Below the pieces are notes generated by a model. The model made no database searches. It was not told the origin of the DNA and was given only the letters and a program-made list of their open reading frames with translations. From NCBI RefSeq assembly GCF_002752165.1, contig NZ_MOMB01000001.1, positions 1 to 64,000 on the forward strand: 64,000 nucleotides of DNA, read 5' to 3'. How positions within the stretch are numbered: the stretch's first letter is position 1; the number at the start of each line of letters is the position of its first letter. Source of the stretch: Erwinia sp. OLFS4 (lineage in GTDB: Bacteria; Pseudomonadota; Gammaproteobacteria; Enterobacterales; Enterobacteriaceae). Positions 41,230 through 52,622 of the stretch are shown here, piece by piece. The position numbers were made by a program, and so were the translations under genes.

Positions 41230-42954
41230 ATGGAGATGTTGTCAGGAGCGGAGATGGTCGTCCGGTCATTGATTGACCAGGGCGTCAGACATGTGTTCGG
41301 TTACCCCGGCGGCGCCGTGCTGGATATTTATGACGCACTGCAAACTGTCGGCGGCGTCGATCATATTTTAGTGCGCCATGAGCAGGGTGCGGTGCATATG
41401 GCCGATGGTTATGCGCGTTCTACCGGCGATGTCGGCGTGGTGCTGGTCACCTCCGGCCCGGGGGCGACCAACGCAATTACCGGTATCGCCACTGCCTATA
41501 TGGACTCTGTTCCGCTGGTTATTCTGTCCGGCCAGGTGCCTTCCACGCTGATTGGCTACGATGCATTCCAGGAGTGTGACATGGTGGGTATCTCCCGCCC
41601 GGTGGTTAAACACAGCTTCCTGGTGAAACAGACTGAAGACATTCCCGGAGTACTGAAAAAAGCATTCTGGCTGGCTGCCAGCGGCCGCCCGGGGCCGGTG
41701 GTTATCGATTTGCCAAAAGACATTCTGAATCCGGCAAATAAGTTGCCTTACGTCTGGCCTGAAACGGTCAGTATGCGTTCTTATAACCCGACCACCCAGG
41801 GCCATAAAGGTCAGATACGCCGCGCGTTACAAACGCTGTTACAGGCACAGCGCCCGGTGCTGTACGCCGGCGGCGGGGTGATCACCTCCGGCAGTGAAAG
41901 CGTGTTAGCGCAGCTGGTGGAAAAGCTCAATTTACCGGTCACCACGTCGTTAATGGGACTGGGCGGCTTTCCCGGCACGCACCGGCAGAGCCTTGGTATG
42001 CTGGGTATGCACGGTACCTATGAAGCAAATATGGCCATGCATCACGCTGACCTGATTTTTGCCGTTGGCGTACGTTTTGACGATCGTACCACCAATAATC
42101 TGGCTAAATATTGCCCGGATGCCACGATACTGCATATTGATATTGACCCGACGTCAATTTCCAAAACCGTTGAGGCGGACATCCCCATCGTCGGTGATGC
42201 TTTGCAGGTGCTGGAGCAGATGCTTGAACAGCTACCCCAGAGCGAGGTGACGCAAAATTTCGACAGCCTGCGTGACTGGTGGCAGCAGATTGAGCACTGG
42301 CGCAGCCGTCAGTGCCTTGAATTCGATCGTCACAGTGAGACGATTAAACCACAGGCAGTGATTGAAACCATCTGGCGGCTCACCGGCGGCAATGCTTTTG
42401 TTGCTTCCGACGTCGGCCAGCATCAGATGTTTGCCGCGCTTTACTACCGCTTTGATAAGCCACGCCGCTGGATTAATTCAGGCGGCCTCGGCACGATGGG
42501 TTTTGGCCTGCCAGCAGCATTGGGCGTAAAGCTGGCGCTGCCTGATGAAACCGTCATCTGTGTGACCGGTGACGGCAGTATTCAGATGAATATTCAGGAA
42601 CTCTCCACCGCGTTACAGTATGACCTGCCGGTACTGGTGCTCAATCTTAACAATCGTTATCTCGGCATGGTAAAGCAATGGCAGGATATGATTTATTCAG
42701 GACGCCACTCTCAGTCATATATGGCCTCACTGCCCGACTTTGTGCGCCTTGCTGAAGCCTATGGTCACGTGGGTATTGCGATTGAAAAACCGGAGCAACT
42801 GGAAAGCAAGCTGACAGAAGCGCTGGCTCAGCTGGCTAATGGCCGTCTGGTGTTTGTTGATGTGGTGGTGGATGGCAGTGAGCACGTATACCCGATGCAT
42901 ATTCGTGGCGGGGGAATGGATGAAATGTGGTTAAGCAAAACGGAGAGGACCTGA
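41230..42954 (+). CDS. ilvI: Acetolactate synthase III large subunit
   Basis: A 574-residue TPP- and FAD-dependent enzyme that condenses pyruvate to acetolactate or with 2-ketobutyrate, the first common step for valine, leucine and isoleucine. Seen are [33 protein letters not shown] with the catalytic glutamate, and the TPP-binding [16 protein letters not shown] with [14 protein letters not shown]. The C-terminus [18 protein letters not shown] is typical. ilvH follows after 2 bases. Confidence 0.98.
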   Translation: MEMLSGAEMVVRSLIDQGVRHVFGYPGGAVLDIYDALQTVGGVDHILVRHEQGAVHMADGYARSTGDVGVVLVTSGPGATNAITGIATAYMDSVPLVILSGQVPSTLIGYDAFQECDMVGISRPVVKHSFLVKQTEDIPGVLKKAFWLAASGRPGPVVIDLPKDILNPANKLPYVWPETVSMRSYNPTTQGHKGQIRRALQTLLQAQRPVLYAGGGVITSGSESVLAQLVEKLNLPVTTSLMGLGGFPGTHRQSLGMLGMHGTYEANMAMHHADLIFAVGVRFDDRTTNNLAKYCPDATILHIDIDPTSISKTVEADIPIVGDALQVLEQMLEQLPQSEVTQNFDSLRDWWQQIEHWRSRQCLEFDRHSETIKPQAVIETIWRLTGGNAFVASDVGQHQMFAALYYRFDKPRRWINSGGLGTMGFGLPAALGVKLALPDETVICVTGDGSIQMNIQELSTALQYDLPVLVLNLNNRYLGMVKQWQDMIYSGRHSQSYMASLPDFVRLAEAYGHVGIAIEKPEQLESKLTEALAQLANGRLVFVDVVVDGSEHVYPMHIRGGGMDEMWLSKTERT

Positions 42955-42956
42955 TT

Positions 42957-43448
42957 ATGCGTCGAATTTTATCGGTTTTACTGGAAAATGAGTCCGGCGC
43001 TTTGTCCCGTGTTGTTGGCCTGTTTTCACAGCGTGGCTATAACATTGAAAGCCTCACGGTGGCGCCGACTGACGATCCGACGCTTTCGCGCATGACTATC
43101 CAGACCGTTGGTGATGAAAAAGTACTGGAACAGATTGAAAAACAGCTGCACAAGCTGGTGGATGTTCTGCGCGTCAGCGAGCTGGGGCAGGGGAGCTATG
43201 TTGAACGTGAAATCATGCTGGTTAAGTTGCAGGCGACAGGGTACGGCCGCGAAGAGGTCAAGCGCAGCGCGGAAATTTTTCGCGGGCAGATTATTGATGT
43301 GACGCCATCGCTTTATACCGTGCAGCTGGCCGGCACCAGTGACAAACTTGATGCTTTCCTCAATACCGTGCGCGAAGTGGCAGAGATTGTGGAAGTTGCC
43401 CGTTCCGGCGTCGTTGGCGTGGCGCGTGGTGACAGGATTATGCGCTGA
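42957..43448 (+). CDS. ilvH: Acetolactate synthase III regulatory subunit
   Basis: A 163-residue regulatory subunit with an N-terminal ACT domain ([38 protein letters not shown]) that senses valine and a C-terminal domain that activates IlvI. The ATG at 42957 gives the E. coli length; the ORF opens ten codons earlier inside ilvI. An intrinsic terminator follows 20 bases after the stop. Confidence 0.98.
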   Translation: MRRILSVLLENESGALSRVVGLFSQRGYNIESLTVAPTDDPTLSRMTIQTVGDEKVLEQIEKQLHKLVDVLRVSELGQGSYVEREIMLVKLQATGYGREEVKRSAEIFRGQIIDVTPSLYTVQLAGTSDKLDAFLNTVREVAEIVEVARSGVVGVARGDRIMR

Positions 43449-43467
43449 CCCGCTGGCAAGGGTGCTG

Positions 43468-43491
43468 AACCCGGCTATAGCCGGGTTTTTT
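43468..43491 (+). terminator. Intrinsic terminator of ilvIH
   Basis: AACCCGGC (43468-43475) and GCCGGGTT (43480-43487) form a perfect 8-pair stem with a TATA loop, running into six T residues (43486-43491). A classic Rho-independent terminator just after ilvH. Confidence 0.93.
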
Positions 43492-43633
43492 ATGCGCTTT
43501 TACGCCAGCCGGCTGCTGACAAAAGCGGTTGCTCATCTGCGCAATCTGCTGTTGAATGTTAACATTGAGTTATCCATAGTTATGCTATGGCTATTGATGG
43601 CCTGGGTATACGGGCGAACCATGTGGGGTTAGT

Positions 43634-44644
43634 GTGAAACTGGATGAAATTGCACGTCTCGCCGGCGTGTCGCGTACCACGGCCAGCTATGTCATTAACG
43701 GTAAGGCCAGGCAGTATCGTGTCAGCGAAAAAACCGTTGAAAAAGTGATGGCGGTGGTGCGTGAGCATAATTATCACCCGAATGCGGTAGCAGCGGGTTT
43801 GCGTGCCGGACGCACGCGCTCGATTGGCCTGGTTATCCCCGACCTCGAAAATACCAGCTATACCCGGATTGCTAATTATCTGGAGCGCCAGGCGCGCCAG
43901 CGCGGCTACCAGTTGTTGATCGCCTGTTCTGAAGACTTACCCGATAACGAAATGCGCTGTGTTGAGCATCTGCTGCAGCGTCAGGTGGATGCCATTATCG
44001 TTTCCACCTCATTGCCGCCGGAACATCCTTTTTATCAGCGCTGGGTCAAGGATCCGCTGCCCATTATTGCGCTGGATAGGGCGCTGGACCGTGAGCATTT
44101 CACCAGTGTGGTTGGCGCCGATCAGGATGATGCGGAAACCCTGGCGGCGGAACTGCGCAAATTGCCGGTTAATAACGTTCTTTTTCTGGGGGCGTTGCCG
44201 GAACTGTCGGTCAGTTTTTTGCGGGAAATTGGATTTCGCCAGGCCTGGCGGGAAGATCCGCGGCCGGTTGAATATCTTTATGCCAACAGTTTTGAGCGCG
44301 GTGCGGCTGCCAGCCTGTTTGAGCAATACTTACAGGATAAACCGATGCCGGAGGCATTATTCACCACCTCTTTTGGTTTACTGCAAGGAGTGATGGATAC
44401 CACCCTGAAGCGCGAAGGTCATCTGCCGAAAAACCTCGCCATTGCCACCTTCGGCGATCACGAACTGCTGGATTTCCTCGAATGCCCGGTGCTGGCAGTG
44501 GGTCAGCGCCATCGTGATGTTGCCGAACGGGTACTTGAGCTGGTGCTTGCCAGTCTGGACGAGCCGCGTAAACCAAAACCTGGCCTCACCCGTATCCGGC
44601 GCAATTTGTTTCATCGCGGCCTGCTTAATCGCAGATCGCTGTAG
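43634..44644 (+). CDS. cra: Catabolite repressor/activator Cra (FruR)
   Basis: A 336-residue LacI-family regulator that switches carbon flow between glycolysis and gluconeogenesis and responds to fructose 1-phosphate/fructose 1,6-bisphosphate. The N-terminal helix-turn-helix [20 protein letters not shown] is followed by the hinge and a periplasmic-binding-like domain ([34 protein letters not shown]). The start is GTG at 43634, as in E. coli. It keeps its usual place between ilvIH and mraZ. Confidence 0.98.
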   Translation: MKLDEIARLAGVSRTTASYVINGKARQYRVSEKTVEKVMAVVREHNYHPNAVAAGLRAGRTRSIGLVIPDLENTSYTRIANYLERQARQRGYQLLIACSEDLPDNEMRCVEHLLQRQVDAIIVSTSLPPEHPFYQRWVKDPLPIIALDRALDREHFTSVVGADQDDAETLAAELRKLPVNNVLFLGALPELSVSFLREIGFRQAWREDPRPVEYLYANSFERGAAASLFEQYLQDKPMPEALFTTSFGLLQGVMDTTLKREGHLPKNLAIATFGDHELLDFLECPVLAVGQRHRDVAERVLELVLASLDEPRKPKPGLTRIRRNLFHRGLLNRRSL

Positions 44645-44674
44645 ATTTTTTTCATCAGTAATACAGATCGCTGT

Positions 44675-44747
44675 GCAGAGCCGATCCGTTAACCTGTTGT
44701 CAGGCTGGCGGTTAAAAAAGGATGCCGGCTCTGCGGTTAATTTTTTT
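44675..44747 (+). terminator. Terminator downstream of cra
   Basis: GCAGAGCCG (44675-44683) pairs with CGGCTCTGC (44726-44734), with inner CC/GG and TTAACC/GGTTAA stems making a long interrupted hairpin. GGTTAATTTTTTT follows. The T-run ends at 44747, so it is probably an intrinsic terminator for cra. Confidence 0.75.
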
Positions 44748-45125
44748 AATCAGTCAGGTTTGAAGAGTTTGATAAAAATGGCCTCAGCAAGCGATTATTT
44801 AAAAAAGTAATTAAAAGTTATTGCCTGTCGCCCGGTTTTTCCGTTACCCGCTTGCCTGCCTGAGCACGGTTTTTAACCCCTTGTTGTCGTTTTTGTGCTG
44901 GGAAGCGATTCGGAAATGGCTTAAAATGTCGTTGCGATCGCAAACTGAATGTTTTTATTATTTTTCCAGTTATGTCAGAACCGATTCCCATTCTGCTGAG
45001 CAATTTCAGAAATTTTTGTCATTATTCATCAGGTTAATTTCCATTTTACCCCGGACAGATCTCATCTCCCAATTTTTACCGTTTAATTCCCCAAATAAAT
45101 AATCCGGTTTGGCGCCCACTGCGGC
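44748..45125. other. Intergenic region between cra and the dcw promoter
   Basis: About 380 AT-leaning bases with no supported gene; short open frames on both strands lack ribosome-binding sites and family resemblance. Together with 45126-45216 this is the upstream region of the dcw cluster, where activators could bind. Confidence 0.5.
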
Positions 45126-45155
45126 TTGACAATGTTTTCCTTCGCTCCGTAAACT
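45126..45155 (+). promoter_or_regulatory. Pmra, main promoter of the dcw cluster
   Basis: A perfect -35 TTGACA (45126-45131) is followed after 18 bases by TAAACT (45150-45155, four of six consensus bases) as the -10. It lies immediately upstream of the MraZ-type repeat array and 62 bases before mraZ, matching the E. coli Pmra layout. Confidence 0.75.
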
Positions 45156-45161
45156 CTTTTA

Positions 45162-45211
45162 GTGGGAATTTGTGGGTTAAAGTGGTGATAAAGGGTAACT
45201 GAGGGGTGAGA
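45162..45211 (+). promoter_or_regulatory. MraZ-box array: five 10-bp repeats
   Basis: Five consecutive 10-base units start GTGGGA, GTGGGT, GTGGTG, AGGGTA and AGGGGT at 45162, 45172, 45182, 45192 and 45202. E. coli MraZ is known to bind TGGGN repeats spaced five bases apart (10-bp period) just downstream of Pmra. The last unit overlaps the mraZ ribosome-binding site (GAGGGG). Autorepression by MraZ is inferred; the last three units are degenerate. Confidence 0.75.
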
Positions 45212-45216
45212 CTGGC

Positions 45217-45675
45217 ATGTTCCGTGGAGCTACGTTAGTCAATCTCGACGGCAAAGGACGACTGGCGGTACCAACGCGCTATCGTGAATTGCTGATCGGG
45301 GAATCACAGGGGCAAATGGTGTGTACCATTGACCTCCATCAGCCATGCCTGTTGCTTTATACCCTGCCGGAATGGGAAATAATCGAACAAAAACTGTCAC
45401 GTTTGTCGAGCATGAATCCGGCGGAACGACGCGTTCAGCGTTTGTTACTGGGTCATGCCAGCGAATGTCAGATGGACAATGCCGGCCGTTTACTGCTGGC
45501 AAATACGCTGCGTCAGCATGCCAGCCTGACTAAAGAAGTCATGCTGGTCGGGCAGTTCAATAAATTTGAACTCTGGGATGAGAAAGCCTGGTATCAGCAA
45601 GTCAGGGAGGATATTGACGCGGAACAATTGACGCAGACCCCGATGTCTGATCGTTTGCAGGATTTATCGCTTTAG
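45217..45675 (+). CDS. mraZ: Transcriptional regulator MraZ
   Basis: A 152-residue protein with two AbrB-like swapped-hairpin domains ([23 protein letters not shown], ending at DLHQ; then [19 protein letters not shown]). It forms a ring oligomer and represses the dcw promoter by binding the repeat array directly upstream. It is the first gene of the dcw cluster; rsmH follows after 2 bases. Confidence 0.97.
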   Translation: MFRGATLVNLDGKGRLAVPTRYRELLIGESQGQMVCTIDLHQPCLLLYTLPEWEIIEQKLSRLSSMNPAERRVQRLLLGHASECQMDNAGRLLLANTLRQHASLTKEVMLVGQFNKFELWDEKAWYQQVREDIDAEQLTQTPMSDRLQDLSL

Positions 45676-45677
45676 CT

Positions 45678-46619
45678 ATGCAGGATACGTTTAAACACAC
45701 CACCGTGCTGCTGGATGAGGCCGTGAACGGCCTTAATATTCAATCCGACGGCATTTATATCGATGGCACCTTTGGACGAGGTGGGCATTCGCAACGCATC
45801 CTCTCCCAGCTTGGTGAGAGCGGGAAACTGTATGCCATCGATCGCGATCCGCAAGCTATTGCCGCCGCCGCGGCGATAACCGATCCGCGCTTTACCATTA
45901 TTCACGGCCCTTTTTCGGCGCTGGCTGACTACGTGGAAGAGCGTGGACTTACCGGAAAAATTAACGGCGTGTTGCTCGATCTTGGTGTTTCATCGCCACA
46001 GCTTGATGATGCCGACCGCGGGTTTTCGTTTATGCGCGACGGTCCGCTGGATATGCGTATGGACCCCAGCCGTGGGATGTCGGCGTCGGACTGGCTGCGG
46101 CAGGCGGAAGAACAAGATATTGCTTTTGTACTGAAAACCTTCGGCGAGGAGCGGTTTGCTAAACGTATCGCCCGGGCAATTGTCGCGCGTAACCGCATTG
46201 AACCTATCGTTCGCACGAAAGATTTAGCCGCGGTAATTGATAGCGCCACGCCGGTAAAAGACAAATTTAAACACCCGGCGACCCGCAGTTTTCAGGCTAT
46301 TCGCATCTGGGTAAACAGTGAACTGGAAGAAATTGACCAGGTGCTGAAAGGTACGCTGAAGGTGCTGGCGCCCCATGGACGCCTGTCGGTTATCAGTTTC
46401 CATTCACTGGAAGACCGTATTGTAAAACGTTTCATGCGCGAACAAAGCCGCGGACCACAGGTCCCGGCGGGTTTACCGCTTACCGAGGAACAGCTGCGTC
46501 ATCGCGGCGGTTTTCGCCTCAAAAGCCTTGGCAAAATGATGCCTGGCGAACAGGAAGTGGCGAGTAACCCGCGGGCACGCAGTTCGGTATTGCGTATTGC
46601 CGAAAGGAGCGCCAGCTAA
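45678..46619 (+). CDS. rsmH: 16S rRNA m4C1402 methyltransferase
   Basis: A 313-residue SAM-dependent enzyme (MraW) that N4-methylates C1402 of 16S rRNA. Conserved features are the [13 protein letters not shown] start, the SAM site [37 protein letters not shown], and [16 protein letters not shown]. Its stop overlaps the ftsL start (TAATG). Confidence 0.98.
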   Translation: MQDTFKHTTVLLDEAVNGLNIQSDGIYIDGTFGRGGHSQRILSQLGESGKLYAIDRDPQAIAAAAAITDPRFTIIHGPFSALADYVEERGLTGKINGVLLDLGVSSPQLDDADRGFSFMRDGPLDMRMDPSRGMSASDWLRQAEEQDIAFVLKTFGEERFAKRIARAIVARNRIEPIVRTKDLAAVIDSATPVKDKFKHPATRSFQAIRIWVNSELEEIDQVLKGTLKVLAPHGRLSVISFHSLEDRIVKRFMREQSRGPQVPAGLPLTEEQLRHRGGFRLKSLGKMMPGEQEVASNPRARSSVLRIAERSAS

Positions 46620-46936
46620 TGGCCGGCGAACGCCATAGTCTGCCGGGTGCCATTGCGGGTGACATTCTGCGTCACGGTAAATTTGCGCTGATGTTGCTGG
46701 TTGCCGTGCTGGTGACCGCGTTGATGGTGGTTACCACAGCCCATAAAACCCGTTTGCTGACGGCGCAGCGTGAACAACTGGTACTTGAGCGGGATGCGCT
46801 CGACATTGAATGGCGCAATCTGATTCTGGAAGAGAATGCGTTGGGAGACCACAGCCGGGTGGAGCGAATCGCGACGGAGAAACTGCAATTGCAGCATGTT
46901 GATCCTTCGCAGGAAAATATTGTCGTACAGCCATAA
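46619..46936 (+). CDS. ftsL: Cell-division protein FtsL
   Basis: A 105-residue single-pass membrane protein of the FtsQLB divisome complex. A short cytoplasmic tail, one membrane segment ([20 protein letters not shown]), and a periplasmic leucine-zipper-like coiled coil ([19 protein letters not shown]) identical in large part to E. coli. The cytoplasmic tail is about 16 residues shorter than in E. coli (121). The ATG overlaps the rsmH stop by one base; a start further upstream inside rsmH cannot be ruled out but has no clear site. Confidence 0.95.
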   Translation: MAGERHSLPGAIAGDILRHGKFALMLLVAVLVTALMVVTTAHKTRLLTAQREQLVLERDALDIEWRNLILEENALGDHSRVERIATEKLQLQHVDPSQENIVVQP

Positions 46937-46951
46937 GGAACGACGGACTCT

Positions 46952-48712
46952 ATGAGAGCCGCAAATGCCCTGAAAAAGAAAAAGCAGGAACTGCAGGCCA
47001 GCTTCGTGAGCTGGCGTTTTGCGTTGCTGTGCGGCGGCATTTTGCTTGCACTCGGGGGATTGCTGGCTCGAGTGGCATGGTTGCAGGTCATCAATCCGGA
47101 AGAGCTGGTGCGCGCTGGCGATATGCGTTCGCTGCGCGTTCAGTCGGTGCCGGCTGCGCGTGGCATGATTAGCGATCGCGCCGGGCGGCCTCTGGCGGTC
47201 AGCGTACCGGTGAATGCCATCTGGGCCGATCCTAAAGAGCTAAATGAACACGGCGGGGTGAGCGTTGACAGTCGCTGGAAGGCGTTGTCAGATGCGCTCT
47301 CTCTCCCGCTTGACCAGATCGCCACGCGGATAAACAGCAATCCGAAAGGGCGTTTTGTTTATCTGGCGCGTCAGGTGAATCCGGCCATTGGTGATTACAT
47401 TAAAAAGCTTAAACTGCCGGGGATTTATCTGCGTGAAGAGTCACGTCGTTACTATCCTGCAGGCCAGGTGACTTCGCATCTGATTGGCTTTACCAATATT
47501 GACGGCCAGGGCATTGAGGGCGTTGAAAAAAGCTTTGATAAATGGCTGACCGGCCAGCCAGGCGAACGTACCGTACGTAAAGATCGCTTCGGCCGCGTCA
47601 TTGAGGATATCTCCTCTGTCGACAGTCAGGCCGCGCATAACCTGGTGCTCAGCATTGATGAACGCTTGCAGGCGCTGGTTTACCGTGAACTGAATAATGC
47701 AGTTTCGTTCAATAAGGCGGAGTCTGGCACGGCGGTGCTGGTGGATGTCAGTACGGGTGAAGTGCTGGCGATGGTTAACAGTCCGGCATATAACCCGAAT
47801 AACCTGAGTAATACGCCAAAAGATGTCATGCGTAACCGGGCTATTACCGATATTTTTGAGCCGGGTTCAACGGTGAAGCCGATGGTAGTGATGACCGCCC
47901 TGCAACGTGGCGTTGTGCGGGAAAACAGTGTGCTAAATACCGTGCCTTATACCATTAACGGCCATCCGATTAAGGACGTTGCCCGTTATAACGAATTAAC
48001 CCTGACCGGGGTATTACAGAAGTCGAGTAACGTGGGCGTCTCGCGTCTGGCGTTAGCGATGCCATCCTCAGCGTTAGTAGACACTTACTCTCGTTTTGGA
48101 CTGGGTAAAGCGACCAATTTGGGGTTGGTCGGAGAAAGCAGTGGCTTATATCCTCAAAAACAACGGTGGTCTGACATAGAGAGGGCCACCTTTTCTTTTG
48201 GCTACGGGCTAATGGTAACACCGTTACAGTTAGCGCGGGTCTATGCAACTATCGGCAGTTTTGGCATTTACCGTCCGTTGTCTATTACCAAAGTGGATCC
48301 GCCGGTCGCCGGACAGCGCGCCTTTCCTGAAGCGCTGGTGAAAACCGTGGTGCATATGATGGAAAGCGTGGCTTTACCGGGCGGTGGCGGGGTGAAAGCG
48401 GCAATTAAAGGTTATCGCATTGCTATCAAAACCGGGACGGCGAAAAAAGTCGGCCCCGATGGCCATTACATCAATAAATATATCGCTTATACCGCCGGTG
48501 TAGCCCCTGCCAGTAACCCCCGTTTTGCGCTGGTGGTGGTGATTAACGACCCGCAGGCCGGCAAATATTATGGCGGCGCGGTTTCTGCGCCGGTATTTGG
48601 CGCCATCATGGGGGGCGTATTGCGTACCATGAACATTGAACCGGATGCGTTGCCAACCGGAGAAAACGACATTGTGATTAACAGAAAAGAGGGCGCCGGT
48701 GACAGATCGTAA
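46952..48712 (+). CDS. ftsI: Peptidoglycan D,D-transpeptidase FtsI (PBP3)
   Basis: A 586-residue septal transpeptidase that cross-links new peptidoglycan at the division site. One N-terminal membrane anchor ([20 protein letters not shown]), a pedestal domain, and the transpeptidase with the SxxK active site at Ser306 (GSTVKPM), SSN at 358-360 and KTGT at 493-496, each one residue off from E. coli. It is the target of cephalexin and aztreonam. The last 14 bases overlap murE. Confidence 0.98.
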   Translation: MRAANALKKKKQELQASFVSWRFALLCGGILLALGGLLARVAWLQVINPEELVRAGDMRSLRVQSVPAARGMISDRAGRPLAVSVPVNAIWADPKELNEHGGVSVDSRWKALSDALSLPLDQIATRINSNPKGRFVYLARQVNPAIGDYIKKLKLPGIYLREESRRYYPAGQVTSHLIGFTNIDGQGIEGVEKSFDKWLTGQPGERTVRKDRFGRVIEDISSVDSQAAHNLVLSIDERLQALVYRELNNAVSFNKAESGTAVLVDVSTGEVLAMVNSPAYNPNNLSNTPKDVMRNRAITDIFEPGSTVKPMVVMTALQRGVVRENSVLNTVPYTINGHPIKDVARYNELTLTGVLQKSSNVGVSRLALAMPSSALVDTYSRFGLGKATNLGLVGESSGLYPQKQRWSDIERATFSFGYGLMVTPLQLARVYATIGSFGIYRPLSITKVDPPVAGQRAFPEALVKTVVHMMESVALPGGGGVKAAIKGYRIAIKTGTAKKVGPDGHYINKYIAYTAGVAPASNPRFALVVVINDPQAGKYYGGAVSAPVFGAIMGGVLRTMNIEPDALPTGENDIVINRKEGAGDRS

Positions 48713-50186
48713 TTTACGTGCACTGCTGGCCCCCTGGGTGCCTGCAGCACCGGAGCGTCCGCTCCGGGACATGACACTGGACAGCCGCGTTGCGGCTGCC
48801 GGCGATCTGTTTGTGGCGGTTAAAGGTCATATGGCGGACGGCCGCCGCTTTATTCCCCAGGCGATTGCCCAGGGCGTTGCGGCCATTATTGCTGAAGCCC
48901 AGGGCGTCGCGACCGACGGACAGGTGAGCGAAATGCACGGGGTTCCGGTGATATACCTGGCTGACCTTTCACAACGCCTGTCGGCACTGGCCGGGCGTTT
49001 TTACGCTAATCCGGCGGAAAAACTGACGCTGATTGGCGTCACCGGCACCAACGGCAAAACTACCACTACGCAGTTACTGGCGCAGTGGGCAACCCTGCTG
49101 GGGGAAACCAGCGCGGTGATGGGAACCGTAGGTAACGGCCTCTATGGTCAGCTGGTTGCCGCGGAAAACACCACGGGGTCGGCAGTGGATGTCCAGCATA
49201 CCCTGTATGGATTACAGCAGCAGGGAGCCACGCTGGCGGCGATGGAGGTCTCTTCACACGGTCTGGTACAGCATCGGGTTGCTGCGCTGCCTTTTGCTGC
49301 CGCCGTTTTCACCAACCTCAGCCGTGACCATCTCGATTACCACGGGGATATGGCCAGTTATGAAGCCGCCAAATGGTTGTTGTTTTCTGAACACCAGGTC
49401 GGTGTGGCAATTATCAATGCCGATGATGAAGTCGGCTGCCGCTGGCTGGAAAATTTACCGGATGCTGTCGCGGTAAGCCTGGAACGAAATCTGCAGCCGG
49501 GGCAGCGAGGCCGCTGGCTGCAGGCCAGTGGCGTCGACTATCACGATAACGGCGCGCGCATTACCTTTGATTCAAGCTGGGGCGGCGGCACGCTCGATAG
49601 CCGCCTGATGGGGGCATTTAACGTCAGTAATCTGTTGCTGGCGCTGGCGACGCTGCTGGCACTGGGATTTCCGCTCAGCGCGCTGGTCAGTAGCGGCCAT
49701 CGGCTGCTGCCGGTATGCGGGCGCATGGAAGTATTTACTGCGCCTGGTAAACCGACGGTCGTGGTGGATTACGCCCATACTCCGGACGCCCTGGAAAAAG
49801 CGCTGGCTGCCGCACGGCTACATTGTCAGGGGAAACTCTGGTGCGTCTTTGGTTGTGGCGGCGATCGCGATAAAGGTAAGCGCCCACTTATGGGAGCGAT
49901 TGCCGAGCAGTTTGCTGACATTGTGGTGGTGACCGATGATAACCCCCGCAGTGAAGATCCGCAGGCAATCATTAGCGATATTCTGAGCGGCATGCTGGAC
50001 GCGGGACGTGCCCGGGCAGTAAGCGGCCGGGCAGAAGCGGTTACCCACAGCATTATGCAGGCGACTGAGAACGATATTGTGCTGGTTGCCGGCAAAGGCC
50101 ACGAGGATTACCAGATAATTGGTAACCGCCGGCTGGACTACTCAGACCGTACCACGGTGGCAAGGTTGCTGGGGGGGATAGCATGA
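48699..50186 (+). CDS. murE: UDP-MurNAc-L-Ala-D-Glu:meso-DAP ligase
   Basis: A 495-residue cytoplasmic ATP-dependent ligase that adds the third stem residue. The ATP site is [20 protein letters not shown] at 414-417 ([11 protein letters not shown]) is the signature for meso-diaminopimelate, so the wall is of the DAP type. It starts inside ftsI and overlaps murF by 4 bases (ATGA). Confidence 0.98.
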   Translation: MTDRNLRALLAPWVPAAPERPLRDMTLDSRVAAAGDLFVAVKGHMADGRRFIPQAIAQGVAAIIAEAQGVATDGQVSEMHGVPVIYLADLSQRLSALAGRFYANPAEKLTLIGVTGTNGKTTTTQLLAQWATLLGETSAVMGTVGNGLYGQLVAAENTTGSAVDVQHTLYGLQQQGATLAAMEVSSHGLVQHRVAALPFAAAVFTNLSRDHLDYHGDMASYEAAKWLLFSEHQVGVAIINADDEVGCRWLENLPDAVAVSLERNLQPGQRGRWLQASGVDYHDNGARITFDSSWGGGTLDSRLMGAFNVSNLLLALATLLALGFPLSALVSSGHRLLPVCGRMEVFTAPGKPTVVVDYAHTPDALEKALAAARLHCQGKLWCVFGCGGDRDKGKRPLMGAIAEQFADIVVVTDDNPRSEDPQAIISDILSGMLDAGRARAVSGRAEAVTHSIMQATENDIVLVAGKGHEDYQIIGNRRLDYSDRTTVARLLGGIA

Positions 50187-51544
50187 TTAGCCTGACTCTG
50201 CAGCAACTGGCCGCCGCTGTTGACGGGCGGCTAATTGGTAGCAACCTGACCATCGACCGTGTCACTACCGATACCCGCAAGGTTGAAGCTGGCGCACTGT
50301 TTATTGCGCTGCAGGGCGAACGCTTTGATGCCCATGATTTTGTTGGCGATGCGATCGGCGCCGGAGCGGCGGCTTTACTTGTGAGTAAGCACTTACAGGT
50401 GGCCGTACCTCAGGTTGTCGTAGCCGATACCCGTATTGCGCTTGGCCGGCTGGCGGGCTGGGTACGCCAGCAGAGCAGTGCCAGGGTGGTAGCACTGACC
50501 GGATCTTCAGGTAAAACCTCGGTTAAAGAGATGACTGCGGCGATCCTGCGCTGCTGTGGTGACACCCTGTATACCGCCGGCAATCTGAATAATGACATTG
50601 GCGTACCGCTGACGTTACTGCGTCTGACGCAACAACATCGCTATGCAGTGATTGAGCTGGGTGCCAATCACCAGGGTGAAATCGCGTATACCACCCAACT
50701 GGTTCGTCCTGAAAGTGCGCTGGTCAATAACCTGGCGGCTGCACATCTGGAAGGCTTTGGTTCACTGGCAGGGGTTGCCAGGGCAAAAGGGGAAATATTT
50801 TCCGGACTGAGCGCGACAGGCACCGCAATTTTTAACGCTGACAGCCATGACTGGCACAACTGGCAGCGTGATTTGCAGGTCAGCCGCGTCTGGCGCTTTT
50901 CTGCCACACAGGACGCAGACAGTGAATTTTACGCCAGCGACCTGCGTATTAGCGCTGGTGGTACTGCATTCATGCTGCACACGCCGGAGGGAGACATGGC
51001 GATACAGCTACCCCTACCCGGCCGGCATAACATCGCCAATGCGCTGGCGGCGGCGGCGCTGGCTTTATCGGTGGGTGCACCGTTAACGGCCATTCAGCAA
51101 GGGTTAAAAACCTTGCAGGCGGTGCCGGGGCGCCTGTTCCCGATAGTGTTAAGTGACAGCAAGCTACTGCTGGATGACAGCTATAACGCCAACGTCGGAT
51201 CAATGATGGCCGCGGTGCAAACGCTGGCGGACATGCCGGGTTACCGGGTGATGATCGTCGGGGATATGGCTGAATTGGGTGAAGAAGCGGAAAGCTGTCA
51301 TCGTCAGGTAGGTGAAGCGGCACGGCGGGCGGGGATAGATAAAGTTCTGAGCACCGGCCAGCTAAGCCATTTTATTACACAGGCCAGCGGGGTAGGGGAG
51401 CATTTTACTGACAGACTTACGCTGGCAGTAAGAGCGCTGGCCTTGTTACATGCAAATCCGCAGGTGACGCTGTTGGTAAAAGGTTCACGTAGTGCTGCCA
51501 TGGAGCAGGTGGTGCATTACATACAGGAGAATGGATCATGTTAG
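50183..51544 (+). CDS. murF: UDP-MurNAc-tripeptide:D-Ala-D-Ala ligase
   Basis: A 453-residue ligase that adds D-Ala-D-Ala, made by DdlB downstream, to complete the pentapeptide. ATP site [13 protein letters not shown]; other markers [34 protein letters not shown] and [14 protein letters not shown]. It overlaps murE by 4 bases and mraY by 7. Confidence 0.98.
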   Translation: MISLTLQQLAAAVDGRLIGSNLTIDRVTTDTRKVEAGALFIALQGERFDAHDFVGDAIGAGAAALLVSKHLQVAVPQVVVADTRIALGRLAGWVRQQSSARVVALTGSSGKTSVKEMTAAILRCCGDTLYTAGNLNNDIGVPLTLLRLTQQHRYAVIELGANHQGEIAYTTQLVRPESALVNNLAAAHLEGFGSLAGVARAKGEIFSGLSATGTAIFNADSHDWHNWQRDLQVSRVWRFSATQDADSEFYASDLRISAGGTAFMLHTPEGDMAIQLPLPGRHNIANALAAAALALSVGAPLTAIQQGLKTLQAVPGRLFPIVLSDSKLLLDDSYNANVGSMMAAVQTLADMPGYRVMIVGDMAELGEEAESCHRQVGEAARRAGIDKVLSTGQLSHFITQASGVGEHFTDRLTLAVRALALLHANPQVTLLVKGSRSAAMEQVVHYIQENGSC

Positions 51545-52620
51545 TCTGGCTGGCCGAGCATATGGTCACTCTTTATTCCGGCTTTAACGTCTTTTCGTAC
51601 CTGACGTTTCGCGCCATTGTCAGCCTGCTGACCGCTCTGTTCCTTTCACTGTGGATGGGGCCGCGACTGATTGCCCGCCTGCAAAAAATGTCTTTTGGTC
51701 AGGTGGTACGCAACGACGGACCGGAATCACACTTCAGCAAACGCGGGACGCCAACCATGGGCGGTCTGATGATTCTGACCTCCATTACGGTTTCTGTATT
51801 GATGTGGGCGTATCCGTCAAACCCTTATGTCTGGTGCGTACTGGTGGTGCTGGTGGGCTACGGCGTAGTGGGTTTTGTTGATGATTATCGCAAGGTGGTG
51901 CGCAAAGACACCAGGGGCCTGATTGCCCGCTGGAAATATTTCTGGCAGTCGCTGATTGCCCTCGGCGTGGCGTTTACCATGTATGTCGTCGGCAAAGATA
52001 CGCCGGCGACCGAGCTGGTGGTGCCCTTTTTTAAAGACATTATGCCGCAACTTGGCTTGCTCTATGTTCTGCTGGCCTATTTCGTCATTGTCGGGACCAG
52101 CAATGCCGTCAATCTGACGGACGGCCTTGATGGCCTGGCCATTATGCCAACGGTATTTGTTGCTGCCGGGTTCGCGCTGGTGGCCTGGGCGACGGGTAAT
52201 ATGAATTTTGCCAACTACCTGCATATTCCCTATCTGCGCCATGCCGGTGAACTGGTTATTGTGTGTACCGCCATTGTGGGTGCCGGCCTTGGTTTCCTCT
52301 GGTTTAACACCTATCCGGCACAGGTATTTATGGGCGATGTTGGCTCGCTGGCGTTGGGGGGCGCGCTGGGCACCATTGCGGTGTTATTACGTCAGGAGTT
52401 CCTGCTGGTGATCATGGGAGGGGTTTTTGTTGTCGAAACACTCTCGGTGATTTTACAGGTGGGTTCTTTCAAACTGCGCGGCCAGCGCATTTTTCGTATG
52501 GCGCCGATTCATCATCATTATGAACTGAAGGGCTGGCCGGAACCGCGCGTTATCGTGCGCTTCTGGATTATTTCGCTGATGCTGGTGCTGATTGGCCTGG
52601 CTACGCTGAAGGTACGGTAA
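51538..52620 (+). CDS. mraY: Phospho-MurNAc-pentapeptide translocase MraY
   Basis: A 360-residue polytopic inner-membrane enzyme, same length as in E. coli, that transfers phospho-MurNAc-pentapeptide to undecaprenyl phosphate to make lipid I. Signature loops are [27 protein letters not shown] with the catalytic aspartates, [11 protein letters not shown], and [15 protein letters not shown] near the C-terminus. It is the target of nucleoside antibiotics such as tunicamycin and muraymycin. Confidence 0.98.
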   Translation: MLVWLAEHMVTLYSGFNVFSYLTFRAIVSLLTALFLSLWMGPRLIARLQKMSFGQVVRNDGPESHFSKRGTPTMGGLMILTSITVSVLMWAYPSNPYVWCVLVVLVGYGVVGFVDDYRKVVRKDTRGLIARWKYFWQSLIALGVAFTMYVVGKDTPATELVVPFFKDIMPQLGLLYVLLAYFVIVGTSNAVNLTDGLDGLAIMPTVFVAAGFALVAWATGNMNFANYLHIPYLRHAGELVIVCTAIVGAGLGFLWFNTYPAQVFMGDVGSLALGGALGTIAVLLRQEFLLVIMGGVFVVETLSVILQVGSFKLRGQRIFRMAPIHHHYELKGWPEPRVIVRFWIISLMLVLIGLATLKVR

Positions 52621-52622
52621 TT

